Source of the DNA: Polaribacter sp. SA4-10
GTDB taxonomy: Bacteria; Bacteroidota; Bacteroidia; Flavobacteriales; Flavobacteriaceae
Length of the DNA: 64,000 bases
Direction of reading: 5' to 3'
Assembly (NCBI RefSeq): GCF_002163835.1
Contig: NZ_CP019331.1
Coordinates: forward strand, 1,773,001-1,837,000
A program made the position numbers and the translations under genes. This document shows, in pieces, positions 45,616-55,600 of this stretch (positions are counted from its first letter, which is position 1; the number at the start of each line of letters is the position of its first letter). The notes below the pieces were generated by a model. It was not told where the DNA came from, made no database searches, and saw only the letters and a program-made list of their open reading frames with translations.

Positions 45616-47964
45616 CTAATATTTTAATTTTTCGTTTTTATCCCAAATTCCCCAACGAGCTCCTAACTCTCCTTCAATACGCACTTTCCATGATTCATCG
45701 AAAGAAGAGAAATGAAATATTTCTATATTCTTAGCAGTTGCCCATTCTTGAGTTTGAATAAAGTATCTCATAGCATTTAATTGAGATGGATGTGCATCAT
45801 CAACAGTTTGCCCTTGACTTGGCCAACCTGTTTCAGCAATTATAATTTTCTTCCCTTTTGATATTTGTTTCGTAATTTCATACATTTCTCTTAAATGTGT
45901 TAATGAATCTTCAATACCAAATCCTTCCCAAAAAGGATAACAGTTCGCTAAAATAACATCACAAGCATTTACTAATTCTGGACGCTTATAATATTCATAA
46001 TAAGTATCTACATAACCAACTGGTATCTCTAAACCTGCCAACGCTTCTTTTACCCTATTAATATATTCTATAAGCTCTTTCTCTGTTATTTCTCCACGAA
46101 GTAATACCTCATTACCAACAGCAGCAATATCAACTTTACCAGACTTAGCAAGTGCAATCAACTTGTTAATTTCTCTTTCATTTCGTTCTTTATCATCACT
46201 AATCCAAGCACCAACTATTGATTTTAGTCCTTTATCATGAGCAACTTTTGGTATTAATTCATTTCCTTCTACACATGAAAACGATCTCACCCATTTTGTA
46301 TAAGGTGAAATAATATCCATACGTATACGTATTTGTGATTCAGAAAGAATATCATTTATGTCCTGACCTTCAACATAAGGGCTAAAGCAAAGTCCATGTG
46401 TTTTATTCTTCAATTTTTCTTTGAATAATCCTTTTACTTCGGATAAAGTTTTGTCTGTAAAATTAATTTCAGTGAAATTTTCAAGTTTTAAATTACTATT
46501 CGAGATTGAAGTTAAATGACCCGCTCCATAAGCGGAAGACGCCTTTTTATTTTTCTTTTTTCGTTTTGCCAATTCTGCACTTATTTCTAAAGCTTTTTCC
46601 TCTGTATGATCATAATTACGCATAATCCACATTGCTGTAAGTGTACCAACTATTGGTAAACCAGAGTAGAATATTCTTATTCCTGTAATTGAAGCTTCTG
46701 TATTTTCTGTATCCGGTACAAACCCAACTAACGCCATAATAGCTCCTGTTGCTAAGCCTGCAAATGCAAAACCAAATTTCACCATCAACCAATAGATAGC
46801 ACCAAAGACACCTTCTCTTCTTTTACCTGTATTTAGCTCATCGATATCTATAACATCTGAAGTCATAGACATCATTAGTGTAAATAAACTTCCAATCCCA
46901 AAAGAGAAAAAGGGCAATGCAAATAAAAACATATAGGGTTTACCAGGGATAAATAAGAACCAAAGCATAATATATCCTAAAATAGAAATACCTTGTGAAA
47001 CTAAAAAAGCATTCTTTTTACCCATTGTTTTAGATATCTTAGCTACTATAGGTATTACCATAAAAGTTGTTGCTAAAGCCCCTATACTTCCTAATAATGT
47101 AGGCCAAAGACCTGCAGCTCCTGCATCACCATTAAATAAATAATAGACCACAATAAAAAATGAAAAACCAGCAACAACATTAAAAGCATTAAAAATTAAA
47201 AAGGTTGAGTAACATAATTTTCTAAAAACTGGAATCTTGAAAGCTTCTTTAAAATTTTCTAAAATCTGTTTTAAACTTCCTCCCAATGTCTTTAAGGTTA
47301 AAGGCGTTAAACTTTCATCATCCTTTGTTGACTTACTTTTTATAAAAAAAGCAGGTACCATTGCTAAAAGAGCACAAATAATAGCTACCCAAACACCTAA
47401 AGTTCTTGTCGTATCGGTTGTTGTACCAAACCAACTATCATCATACATTACCACCCAAAACCAAGGTGCAATAACCCAAGCCCATTGCCCTATTGACTGC
47501 GCAACTGCCATAATATTTGTACGTTCGTGAAAGTCGTCACTCATTTCATACCCCATAGCTACGTAAGGCACAGAAAAAATAGTAAGTCCTAAATAAAAAA
47601 GTAAGGACCATATTAAAAAGTATGTGAAATTATAACTTACACCATCTTCTATATATAATTGCCATAAAAAGGAAAATGCGATACCCATAATGAGGGCTCC
47701 TAAGAGCACATATTGTCTACGTCTGCCCCAAATAGATCTTGTATTGTCAGAAATAAATCCCATTATTGGATCTGTAAAGGAATCAAAAAGACGGGGAAGA
47801 AAAAATAAAATCCCCCACATCAAAGTTGATAAACCATAGTCTTGAATTAAAACTACCATAAAAATACCCATGGCAGCTGGAAACATTTGATTTGCTAACA
47901 TTCCTAATCCGAAAGCAATTTTTTGTCCCATAGGAACTTTAGAAGACGTATTTACTTTAGACAT
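45616..47964 (-). CDS. GPH-family sugar symporter fused to a C-terminal GH17 domain
   Basis: A 782-residue fusion in one uninterrupted frame. Residues 1-450 form a 12-helix transporter of the glycoside-pentoside-hexuronide:cation symporter family (DSFTDPIMGFISDNTRSIWG at 61-80, and the cytoplasmic loop DIDELNTGKRREGVFGAIYW). A basic, low-complexity linker (KRKKKNKK, 467-474) leads to a GH17 domain (about 500-782) with acid/base E619 (AAVGNEVLL) and nucleophile E711 (IAETGWPSQG). Because GPH proteins have a cytoplasmic C-terminus, the enzyme should sit on the cytosolic face of the pore. Import and processing of beta-1,3-glucan oligomers would thus be joined. It lies five bp after GH30. Confidence 0.88.
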   Translation of the reverse strand: MSKVNTSSKVPMGQKIAFGLGMLANQMFPAAMGIFMVVLIQDYGLSTLMWGILFFLPRLFDSFTDPIMGFISDNTRSIWGRRRQYVLLGALIMGIAFSFLWQLYIEDGVSYNFTYFLIWSLLFYLGLTIFSVPYVAMGYEMSDDFHERTNIMAVAQSIGQWAWVIAPWFWVVMYDDSWFGTTTDTTRTLGVWVAIICALLAMVPAFFIKSKSTKDDESLTPLTLKTLGGSLKQILENFKEAFKIPVFRKLCYSTFLIFNAFNVVAGFSFFIVVYYLFNGDAGAAGLWPTLLGSIGALATTFMVIPIVAKISKTMGKKNAFLVSQGISILGYIMLWFLFIPGKPYMFLFALPFFSFGIGSLFTLMMSMTSDVIDIDELNTGKRREGVFGAIYWLMVKFGFAFAGLATGAIMALVGFVPDTENTEASITGIRIFYSGLPIVGTLTAMWIMRNYDHTEEKALEISAELAKRKKKNKKASSAYGAGHLTSISNSNLKLENFTEINFTDKTLSEVKGLFKEKLKNKTHGLCFSPYVEGQDINDILSESQIRIRMDIISPYTKWVRSFSCVEGNELIPKVAHDKGLKSIVGAWISDDKERNEREINKLIALAKSGKVDIAAVGNEVLLRGEITEKELIEYINRVKEALAGLEIPVGYVDTYYEYYKRPELVNACDVILANCYPFWEGFGIEDSLTHLREMYEITKQISKGKKIIIAETGWPSQGQTVDDAHPSQLNAMRYFIQTQEWATAKNIEIFHFSSFDESWKVRIEGELGARWGIWDKNEKLKY

Positions 47965-47969
47965 AGTTT

Positions 47970-49463
47970 TTAGTTTTTAGTGGTTGATACCATAATTGTT
48001 TGTATTGCTTGTGCATTTATATTTACAAGTGTTTCTTTTTCTCCTAAGAGTAATTTGAAACTCTTTTTTGTTTTCCCTTCATTAAAAACAATCACAGCAA
48101 TAGATCCATCTATATTTTGTGCAGCAGTAACTTGTAATTCTTTGTCAGAATTTTCTAAACCAATTACTTTTGCTTCTGGTCTTATGTATTTACTAAAATG
48201 AGACATTGTGTAATAAAGTGGCGTAAAATACACTTCATCTGTTTCTGGATTGACAATTACAGGAGCTATACACCAATTTTTAAACCAGTTAGGACCTCCT
48301 TTTGTATCTAAAACCATGTTCCAATCTACCCAACCATCTACCCAATTATTTAGACAACCAATTATATCTCTTGCATATCTATTTACTGGAGCATATTTTG
48401 GATGTAAATGCTTGTCTTTTTCAGGAGCCCAATCCCAACCCCAATCTGTAGCTTCTTTTTTCCAATACCAAGCATCATCTTGCCAAACAGGAACTTGAGA
48501 ATCTACGCAAGCTTCTGCTTGAATTAAGTATTTGTTTGGAGCTTTATGATGCGCATATTGTAATTCTTCAGAAAAAACCTCGTACGTACTAGCATACCAA
48601 TGTATTGCTGTACCATCAAAATATTTTGAAGATTCTTCATTTAGAAATTGTGAATCTACCCATTCCTTTAAATGTTCTCTATTTTGGTCATACCCTAAAA
48701 TTTTAACATCATGTTTGTCTTTTTCTAATTGTGGTCCTAAATAATTCTGAACAAAATTTGTCATTTCATCTGGAGAAAAATGCATGCTTTCCCAATTATT
48801 ACCATTACCCATAGGTTCGTTTTCTACGGTAAAACCCCAAATATCAATTCCTTCTTGTTTGTAAGCATCTACATATTTTGAAAAGAATAATGCCCAAGTA
48901 TCATAATATTTGGGTAATAATTTTCCACCAACCCATTTATTATTATCCTTCATCCAAGGAGCAGCGGTCCAAGGTGAACCAAATATTTTAAATCCATCTT
49001 TAGATGCTTTCATGGCATCTTTTATCATCGGAATTAAATCATCTTTATCATCTTTAATTGTAAAATGTTCTAAATTGACATCATCTGCCACAGGAGAATA
49101 TGAATACTGGCCTAAAGAAAAATCACAAGAGTTCATGTGTGTTCTTGTAAGCGAATAATTTGCGCCTTCTTCTGAGAAGTAAGCTTGTATAATAGTATCT
49201 CTATTTTTTTTACTTATTTTATTTAGTAAATAAGCGGATGCTTCTGTAAAAGCTCCTCCAAAACCAGTAATATTTTGAAATTGTTCATTAGGATTCAGCT
49301 TAATTGTTGAGGTATTTTCATCAGAAAAAAATGCAGTTATTTTTGTTAGTTTATTCCCACTTTCTGAAGTTTCATAAACAGCTACTACCAATTTATTATC
49401 AACTTGATTACAACTCATTATCACTAATAAAAAAAGGATTGAAAAAAAATAGTTCGTTCTCAT
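47970..49463 (-). CDS. GH30 lipoprotein (probable beta-1,6-glucanase/glucosidase)
   Basis: A 497-residue enzyme of GH30 with a lipoprotein signal (VIMSC, C18). The (beta/alpha)8 core has acid/base E216 in FTVENEPMGN and nucleophile E318 in LIQAEACVDS; the side beta-domain ends the protein. In laminarin PULs this family removes beta-1,6-linked glucose branches, which would open the main chain to GH16 and GH17 enzymes. That substrate is inferred from neighbours; GH30 also includes glucosylceramidases and xylanases. It is in the same operon, 11 bp after the GH17 lipoprotein. Confidence 0.85.
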   Translation of the reverse strand: MRTNYFFSILFLLVIMSCNQVDNKLVVAVYETSESGNKLTKITAFFSDENTSTIKLNPNEQFQNITGFGGAFTEASAYLLNKISKKNRDTIIQAYFSEEGANYSLTRTHMNSCDFSLGQYSYSPVADDVNLEHFTIKDDKDDLIPMIKDAMKASKDGFKIFGSPWTAAPWMKDNNKWVGGKLLPKYYDTWALFFSKYVDAYKQEGIDIWGFTVENEPMGNGNNWESMHFSPDEMTNFVQNYLGPQLEKDKHDVKILGYDQNREHLKEWVDSQFLNEESSKYFDGTAIHWYASTYEVFSEELQYAHHKAPNKYLIQAEACVDSQVPVWQDDAWYWKKEATDWGWDWAPEKDKHLHPKYAPVNRYARDIIGCLNNWVDGWVDWNMVLDTKGGPNWFKNWCIAPVIVNPETDEVYFTPLYYTMSHFSKYIRPEAKVIGLENSDKELQVTAAQNIDGSIAVIVFNEGKTKKSFKLLLGEKETLVNINAQAIQTIMVSTTKN

Positions 49464-49474
49464 TGTGTTAATTT

Positions 49475-50761
49475 TTATCTATTATAGTCTGTATTAGGTA
49501 CTAAAACAAGCTTCATAAGTGTTTCTTTATCACCATTAAATGTCTTTATGATTGGCGCTCCATTTCTCGTTAAACCTTTAAAATTTCCATTATCAACTAA
49601 ATTCCAAATAGGATACTTAGCTGCTCCTTTTAAAGTGAATAATCCAAAGTGATTTTCAGAACCATTTGCATTTTTAGCATCTTTCCATTGTTCATCAAAA
49701 GCTTCAAAATAAAAACAAGAAATCCCTTCTTTATTCGTCCATTCTCTTAAATGGTTATAATAAAGTCCTTGCTTATATTCATCTGTTGCTCTAGAACCAT
49801 TCTTGCCATAATGACCGCTAGAAATAGTTGCCCAACCCGTTTCACCAATATGAATTGTTTTAGTAGCATCGATACTTTTTACATAATCAGAAACATCTTT
49901 AAATTGCCTTTTAGCAAACTCTAAAGCACGTAACATTGCATTATCTATTTTTTCTTTGTCTGATAAATGCTGTTCACTATCTGGCACTTTCCAAAAACCA
50001 GGATTGTAATGAGAGTTATGATACGCATACGTATGCATAGAAACATAATCTACAGCCTTAATTAAGTCTTCTAAATCTTTTACTCTATAACTTGGATCTC
50101 CTCCACCCCAAGAAGTATAATCATCTGAACATGTAATCCATAAATCTTTAGAAAGCTTTCCATCTTTCTTTAAATTTTGAAGATGATTTACCCATTTTAA
50201 AATAACATTTGGTCTCACAAAGTAACTAGTTGCCCATCTAATCATTGCTTCATTACCAACAGCAATAACTTTTACAATGTCTGGATATTTGTTTGCTAAA
50301 GCTACTGCTCTATCAATTTCACCTTCATTTTGTTCGCTTTCAGTTTCATGATTAGGTTCTTTGTCTGTCCAAGCATTTACACAATCTATCCAAGCACCTA
50401 ACATAACGTACATTTCAAAGCTTGAGTCTTCTTTTTTAAGCTGACTTATTGCTTCTAGAATATTTGCTGCATGAGGTAACTTTGGTTGTACATTATAGGT
50501 TCTAATAATGCGAATACCCATAGCGTGCATCAACTTTAAATCTTCTTTTAACTGTGGAATTGTAGGTTGATTATCTTCTCTTGATTTTTCTCTATATCCA
50601 CCATAAGAAATGGCTAAATATTCTGGGTTTCCTAAAATTTTGGCTGCTGTCATTTCTTCTTTAATTTCTTTCTTTACTGATTTATTTTCCTTTTTAGAGC
50701 TACATCCAAAACCAATAAACAATACTAAAATCGTTACTAAAATTTTAAATTTGAAATTCAT
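49475..50761 (-). CDS. GH17 lipoprotein, endo-beta-1,3-glucanase type
   Basis: A 428-residue GH17-like enzyme with lipoprotein signal (IGFGC, C20). Acid/base E171 lies in AVGNEAM and nucleophile E307 in IGETGWA; other blocks are IRIIRTYNVQPK and FYFEAFDEQWK. I start at the ATG at 50761 (MNFKFKILV); the longer frame runs into the GH3 gene and lacks a signal. It is more distant from the two cytosolic GH17 domains of this locus than they are from each other. A role on the outer side of the cell, cutting debranched laminarin, fits its lipid anchor. It follows GH3 by 23 bp. Confidence 0.82.
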   Translation of the reverse strand: MNFKFKILVTILVLFIGFGCSSKKENKSVKKEIKEEMTAAKILGNPEYLAISYGGYREKSREDNQPTIPQLKEDLKLMHAMGIRIIRTYNVQPKLPHAANILEAISQLKKEDSSFEMYVMLGAWIDCVNAWTDKEPNHETESEQNEGEIDRAVALANKYPDIVKVIAVGNEAMIRWATSYFVRPNVILKWVNHLQNLKKDGKLSKDLWITCSDDYTSWGGGDPSYRVKDLEDLIKAVDYVSMHTYAYHNSHYNPGFWKVPDSEQHLSDKEKIDNAMLRALEFAKRQFKDVSDYVKSIDATKTIHIGETGWATISSGHYGKNGSRATDEYKQGLYYNHLREWTNKEGISCFYFEAFDEQWKDAKNANGSENHFGLFTLKGAAKYPIWNLVDNGNFKGLTRNGAPIIKTFNGDKETLMKLVLVPNTDYNR

Positions 50762-50784
50762 ATTCTTACTCTTTTTACTATTAT

Positions 50785-52596
50785 TTAATACTTTAAACCA
50801 TATCCAAAAGGATACAATGGTTTTATGCTTTTGTCCCAAAAATTAGGTCCATATTTTCCTTTTAAATCTTTTACTGTTTTTGGCCAAGAATGAGGCAATT
50901 TTCCAGAGAAATTAAAATCACCAAATAAAACTTCCGCAATTCCATCTCCTTCAGAACCTGGTAACCAAGCTGCAACAAATGCATCTGATTTTTTTATTAG
51001 TTTAGTTACCACTAAAGGTCTTCCAGAAATTAAAACAACAATCGTTTTAATTCCTTTTTCTGAATACGTTTTTATATATTTTTTATGTTCTTTGGTAAGT
51101 GTTAGTTTTCTAATATTTGATTCATGACCAATATCGCCAAAGAATTCAGCATAAGGAGTTTCGCCAACAATTATAATTGCAACATCTGCATCAAAATGGT
51201 TTCCTGTTGCCTCTTTATCATAAACAACATCACCTTTTGATTGCTTTTTAATTCCCTCTAAAATAGTGGTAGCTCCTTTATAATTTTCTAAAGTTCCTTG
51301 CCAATTAATTGTCCAACCTCCAGATTGTAAACCAGCATTATTTGCATGTTCACCCACCACCACAATTTTCTTTGTTTCTTTTGATAAAGGCAAAATAGTA
51401 TGCTCGTTTTTTAATAAAACTAAAGATTCTCTTACCGCTTGTTTTGCTTTATTCCTGTGCGTCTTACTTCCTATTTCAGAAACTAATGTTGCATCTGGAA
51501 ATGGATTTTTAAATAAGCCCAACCTAAACTTCTGTCTTAAAATTCTTTTTACTGCGTCGTTAATTCTTACCTCAGAAACATAACTAGAATCAACAGCCTT
51601 CTTTAAATTATTTTGAAAATAATCTAAATCACCATCAACAGCCATTATCATATCTACACCAGCATTAATAATATTATTTCTACCAAATCTTGAATACCCT
51701 TTCCAATCAGAAACCACAATACCATCAAACTTCATCTTCTGCTTTAGAGTATCTATGAGATATACTTTATTAGCATGCATTGGTTTCCTTTTTAAAGTAT
51801 TGAATGATGCCATTACAGCTCCAACTTTTTCATTTACAGCAACTTTATAAGGAGGCATTAATCTTTTGTTTATTTCGTCATTAGATAGCGATGTTTCTCC
51901 TCCTTCCACACCAAATTCTGTAGCGCCATCTCCAATAAAATGTTTGGCTGTTGCCATCACCGTTTTAGCATCGGATAAGTCTCCTTGATGCCCTTTTATA
52001 GAAGCTTTGGTTAAAATAGAGGTTAACTCAGTACTTTCTGAAAATGCTTCATAAACTCTCCCCCATTTTTCATTATAAGGAATTGCAACACATGGTGAAA
52101 AAACCCAATTAAAACCTGTTGCTTGTGCTTCTATAGCAGTAATTGCTGCAGCTTCTTCAACTAATTTTGGGTTTGCAGTTGCTCCTAAACCAATATTATG
52201 TGGAAAAATGGTTGCTCCATTAAACGTATTTTGTCCATGAATTGCATCAACACCAAACAACAACGGAATACCCAATCGTGTAGAAAGTGCTTGCTTTTGT
52301 AATTTGATAAATTTCTGCTGCCATTCTTTAGCAGTTTCTCCAGGATTTACTCCTTGTGTATGAATAACAGCACCTATAAACTTAGTAGCAACATCATTTT
52401 TAGAAATATCCCAAAAATGTCTTACTTGAGACATTTGACCAATTTTCTCTTCTAAAGTCATTAACTTTAAAAGAGAATCTACTTTTTTCTCAATAATAAT
52501 TTCTTTATCTACTTTAGTTTCTACAGCTTTTTTGCAACTAAAAAGAGTAAATAATAAAGGAATAAAAAATTTATACTTATGAAAGCTATTGGTCAT
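50785..52596 (-). CDS. GH3 beta-glucosidase lipoprotein
   Basis: A 603-residue GH3 enzyme with lipoprotein signal (LFSC, C21). The N-terminal barrel has the KHFIGDG motif (219-224) and the nucleophile D297 in GIVVSDWKG; the C-terminal alpha/beta sandwich includes VVVGEHANNAGLQSGGWTINWQG. There is no FN3 C-terminal domain, and the protein is shorter than the 750-residue three-domain type. It most likely releases glucose from the ends of beta-1,3-glucan oligomers in the periplasm or at the surface. It follows the GH149-type gene by nine bp. Confidence 0.9.
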   Translation of the reverse strand: MTNSFHKYKFFIPLLFTLFSCKKAVETKVDKEIIIEKKVDSLLKLMTLEEKIGQMSQVRHFWDISKNDVATKFIGAVIHTQGVNPGETAKEWQQKFIKLQKQALSTRLGIPLLFGVDAIHGQNTFNGATIFPHNIGLGATANPKLVEEAAAITAIEAQATGFNWVFSPCVAIPYNEKWGRVYEAFSESTELTSILTKASIKGHQGDLSDAKTVMATAKHFIGDGATEFGVEGGETSLSNDEINKRLMPPYKVAVNEKVGAVMASFNTLKRKPMHANKVYLIDTLKQKMKFDGIVVSDWKGYSRFGRNNIINAGVDMIMAVDGDLDYFQNNLKKAVDSSYVSEVRINDAVKRILRQKFRLGLFKNPFPDATLVSEIGSKTHRNKAKQAVRESLVLLKNEHTILPLSKETKKIVVVGEHANNAGLQSGGWTINWQGTLENYKGATTILEGIKKQSKGDVVYDKEATGNHFDADVAIIIVGETPYAEFFGDIGHESNIRKLTLTKEHKKYIKTYSEKGIKTIVVLISGRPLVVTKLIKKSDAFVAAWLPGSEGDGIAEVLFGDFNFSGKLPHSWPKTVKDLKGKYGPNFWDKSIKPLYPFGYGLKY

Positions 52597-52605
52597 TAAT
52601 CATTG

Positions 52606-55600
52606 TTATTTTTTTACTGAAACTTCAATTTTATTTATTTCTCCTGTTCTTTCAAAAATCATTTTTGAAATATTTGTATCAAGTATTAAATCTTTTACTT
52701 CTTCAATACGTGTGTCAGTAAAAAATATTTTTATACCTTCTTCTTTATAATTTTTATAGACAATTGGTACTTGACAATAAGTAAAACAAAGTGAACCTTC
52801 TTTTAAATCAATTGATTTTTCTTCTTTGCTAATCGCAGTATATTTAAAAGTTTTTGGAGCTTTAATAAACTCACTTTCTCTTAATAATCTCGGATTAAAA
52901 TTAATTTTTCCTTCTTTTACAAAAACACCTAATTCTCCTATTCTACTCAACACATCTTCTTTAACCTGACCTGTCATTCCTGGTTGTTGTGCTCCTTTTC
53001 CTCCTGGTGTGTGAGAATAAGGATCTGTTGGAAATGCGCCATATAATTCTGGCGATTTATGAACACCAATACCTGCTTGAATTTCATAATAATGATCTAA
53101 TAGTTGACCAATTACAGCTTCATCTTCATTATTTTTTACCGCTAACAAGCAATTTTCTTGAGCCGCTAATAATAATTTTGAAACCATGTGCCAATAAATA
53201 GAACCCAAACCTTCATAACCAAAGAAAGTTCCTGAACGACCTGTAAATGCTTTGTGATTAAAAACTTCTTCAAAAGTTTCCAGTAACAAACTAGATTCGT
53301 TTTCTACTAAATCTGAATAGGTTGCTGGTAATTCTTCAAAAGCTTCTTTTAAGCTATTTGCATTATTAAAGTTTGCATTAAAATGATAATTATCTAAGAC
53401 ATCTTTGTTAATGATTTGAGTATTTCCATCATTAACCAATTGTGTTAATAATTTAGAGTTTTTTACAGCCGCTTTAGAAATTACATTTTTCTTATCAAAA
53501 CGTGGTAAATCTTTATTTGGATATAAAATATAACTGTATTGATCTTCTCTAAACAACGCACTAGCTTTCATTGCGTCTAAAACTTTTAAAGCTTCTTTTG
53601 GTGATAAATATTCGGCACTTAAAACAGCAACTTGCCCTTCTAACATTTCTGGTAAATAAGAAATAGATACCTCTTTATCATTCTCTATCGTCATTAAATT
53701 ATACGAATGGTATAAATTATCTGAACGTTTATTTGCTTTAATCGTATGCTCTAAATACTGCTTTGTAATTGTAAAGAATGCTAATAATTCTGTTTTAGAA
53801 ATTGTACTTCTATCACTAGAAAATCCGTTTTCATAAATTGCAGTTCTAAATACACTTCCTGCTTCACCTAAACCATCTAAAACTGTTTTTCTTTCTGTAT
53901 CTGAAACACTTCCTGAAAGGATCTCTTTATTTTGGTTAAAAGTTGCCACAACTTCATTAAAAAACGTTGCCAATTCTGATGAAATCTCAACCTCTTCGGT
54001 TGCAGATTTAGTCACTACTTTTTCGAAGAAATTTATAAATCGATTTAAGTAATTTAACGTTACCATAGAAACACCATTACCAACTAAAGCGTTGTTAGCG
54101 TCATTCCATTCCGGACGTTGTGTATTCATCCAAATACCTCCTTCTGGTATAAAATTAGATACTTTTGCTAAAACAGTTGCTAATAATTTTTCGATTAAAT
54201 TTACTTTATAAATAAAGAAATTTTCATCTCTTAGTAAAGCGCCATCTGCTCCTAATTCCTCTCTCTTTTGATGAATTTTAGCATCTAATTCATGGTCAAA
54301 ATCAATAGTATCTTTAGGGTTTAAAAGTATACTTTTGTAGTCTTTTATTTTATAAGGCACATTTGCATACACAAAAATGTCTTCAGAAAAACGTTTTTCT
54401 AATTGATTAGGATAATGGTTTTCTATAAATTCTAAGAATTTTAATAAGTAAATTATTTGATGATCTCCCCAATAACCAATGTAAGACCAAGGGTCATTTT
54501 CTTCAATAATTTCCCAATCGAAACCATCTTTTGTTACTCTGTAAGGATTGTAACCATCAAAAGTTGTTGCATTTAAAAACTTATGAATCATACTTTCTAT
54601 AAACTCAGGATATGAATGTGCTAATGTTTCCCAATTCTGGAAAATATCACGCCAATTACCTTCGTAATCTAAAATTTTAGAACCATCAATTTCATTTTTT
54701 GTATTGATAGAAAACTTGTTCCAAGGTCTACTTGGATCTCCATGTCTTCTACTAAATTTTAATGGTAAATATTCAAAACAAAGTCTTTTAAAGTTTTTAT
54801 CTTCATCTTTCTCTGCAATTTCAAGAATTGTATTTAATGTAAATAACTTTGGTAACTCATTTAACAATTCCTCTTTTTTCTTAATGACTTTTTTATTTGC
54901 CTTTGCAATGTATTTTATAAAATCTTCTTTTTCAATTTTATAATCATCATCAAAAGTACCGCCTCTCATTAAGTTGAAAAGTGTATTTGCAAAGTGTCTT
55001 GTATTCACTAAAGGATCGTTTGTTACTTGCAAACCATCTGCAGCACCCGTTAAAGCAATTAATTTTTTAGTTCCTAATTCAATATCTTCTTGAATACTTT
55101 TAGCTAAATTTTTATCATTTAGAATTGCTTTAGAAATTCTTTGAATATCTCCAATAGTTTGATTTACATTCGCAATAAAACTCCATTCTTTGGCTTCGTT
55201 TGCTGCTAAGTTTAAATCAGTACTAATAAAATAAGCGCCTTTTTCTGCTTTTACATCTACTTCTTGATGCAGTTCTTTTCCTCGTCTAAAATTATCTAAT
55301 TGTAATGATGATAATAAATACGTTGGATTTTCAACACCTAAAGACCAAACTATATTTGCTTTTAAAGCTTCACTTGGTTCTGCTTTATCAACAATAATTG
55401 CACTTAAGGCATAAATACCTAAACCAGCTTCTGCTTGTAATTCACTTTTCTTGTATGCGTCTACTAAATTACTTCGAGAGTTTTGTAAATCTGTTTCTAC
55501 ATCCGAAGGAAGAATATTTTGTAAACCGTCTAAAAATGTAATTTGTATTTTATCTGAAGAATTATTAATTAATGTTGATTTTTTTACAAAACCAAATTTA

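Noticed and set aside
50762..50839. Longer start for the GH17 lipoprotein
   Set aside because: The extension overlaps the end of GH3 and would bury the lipoprotein signal.
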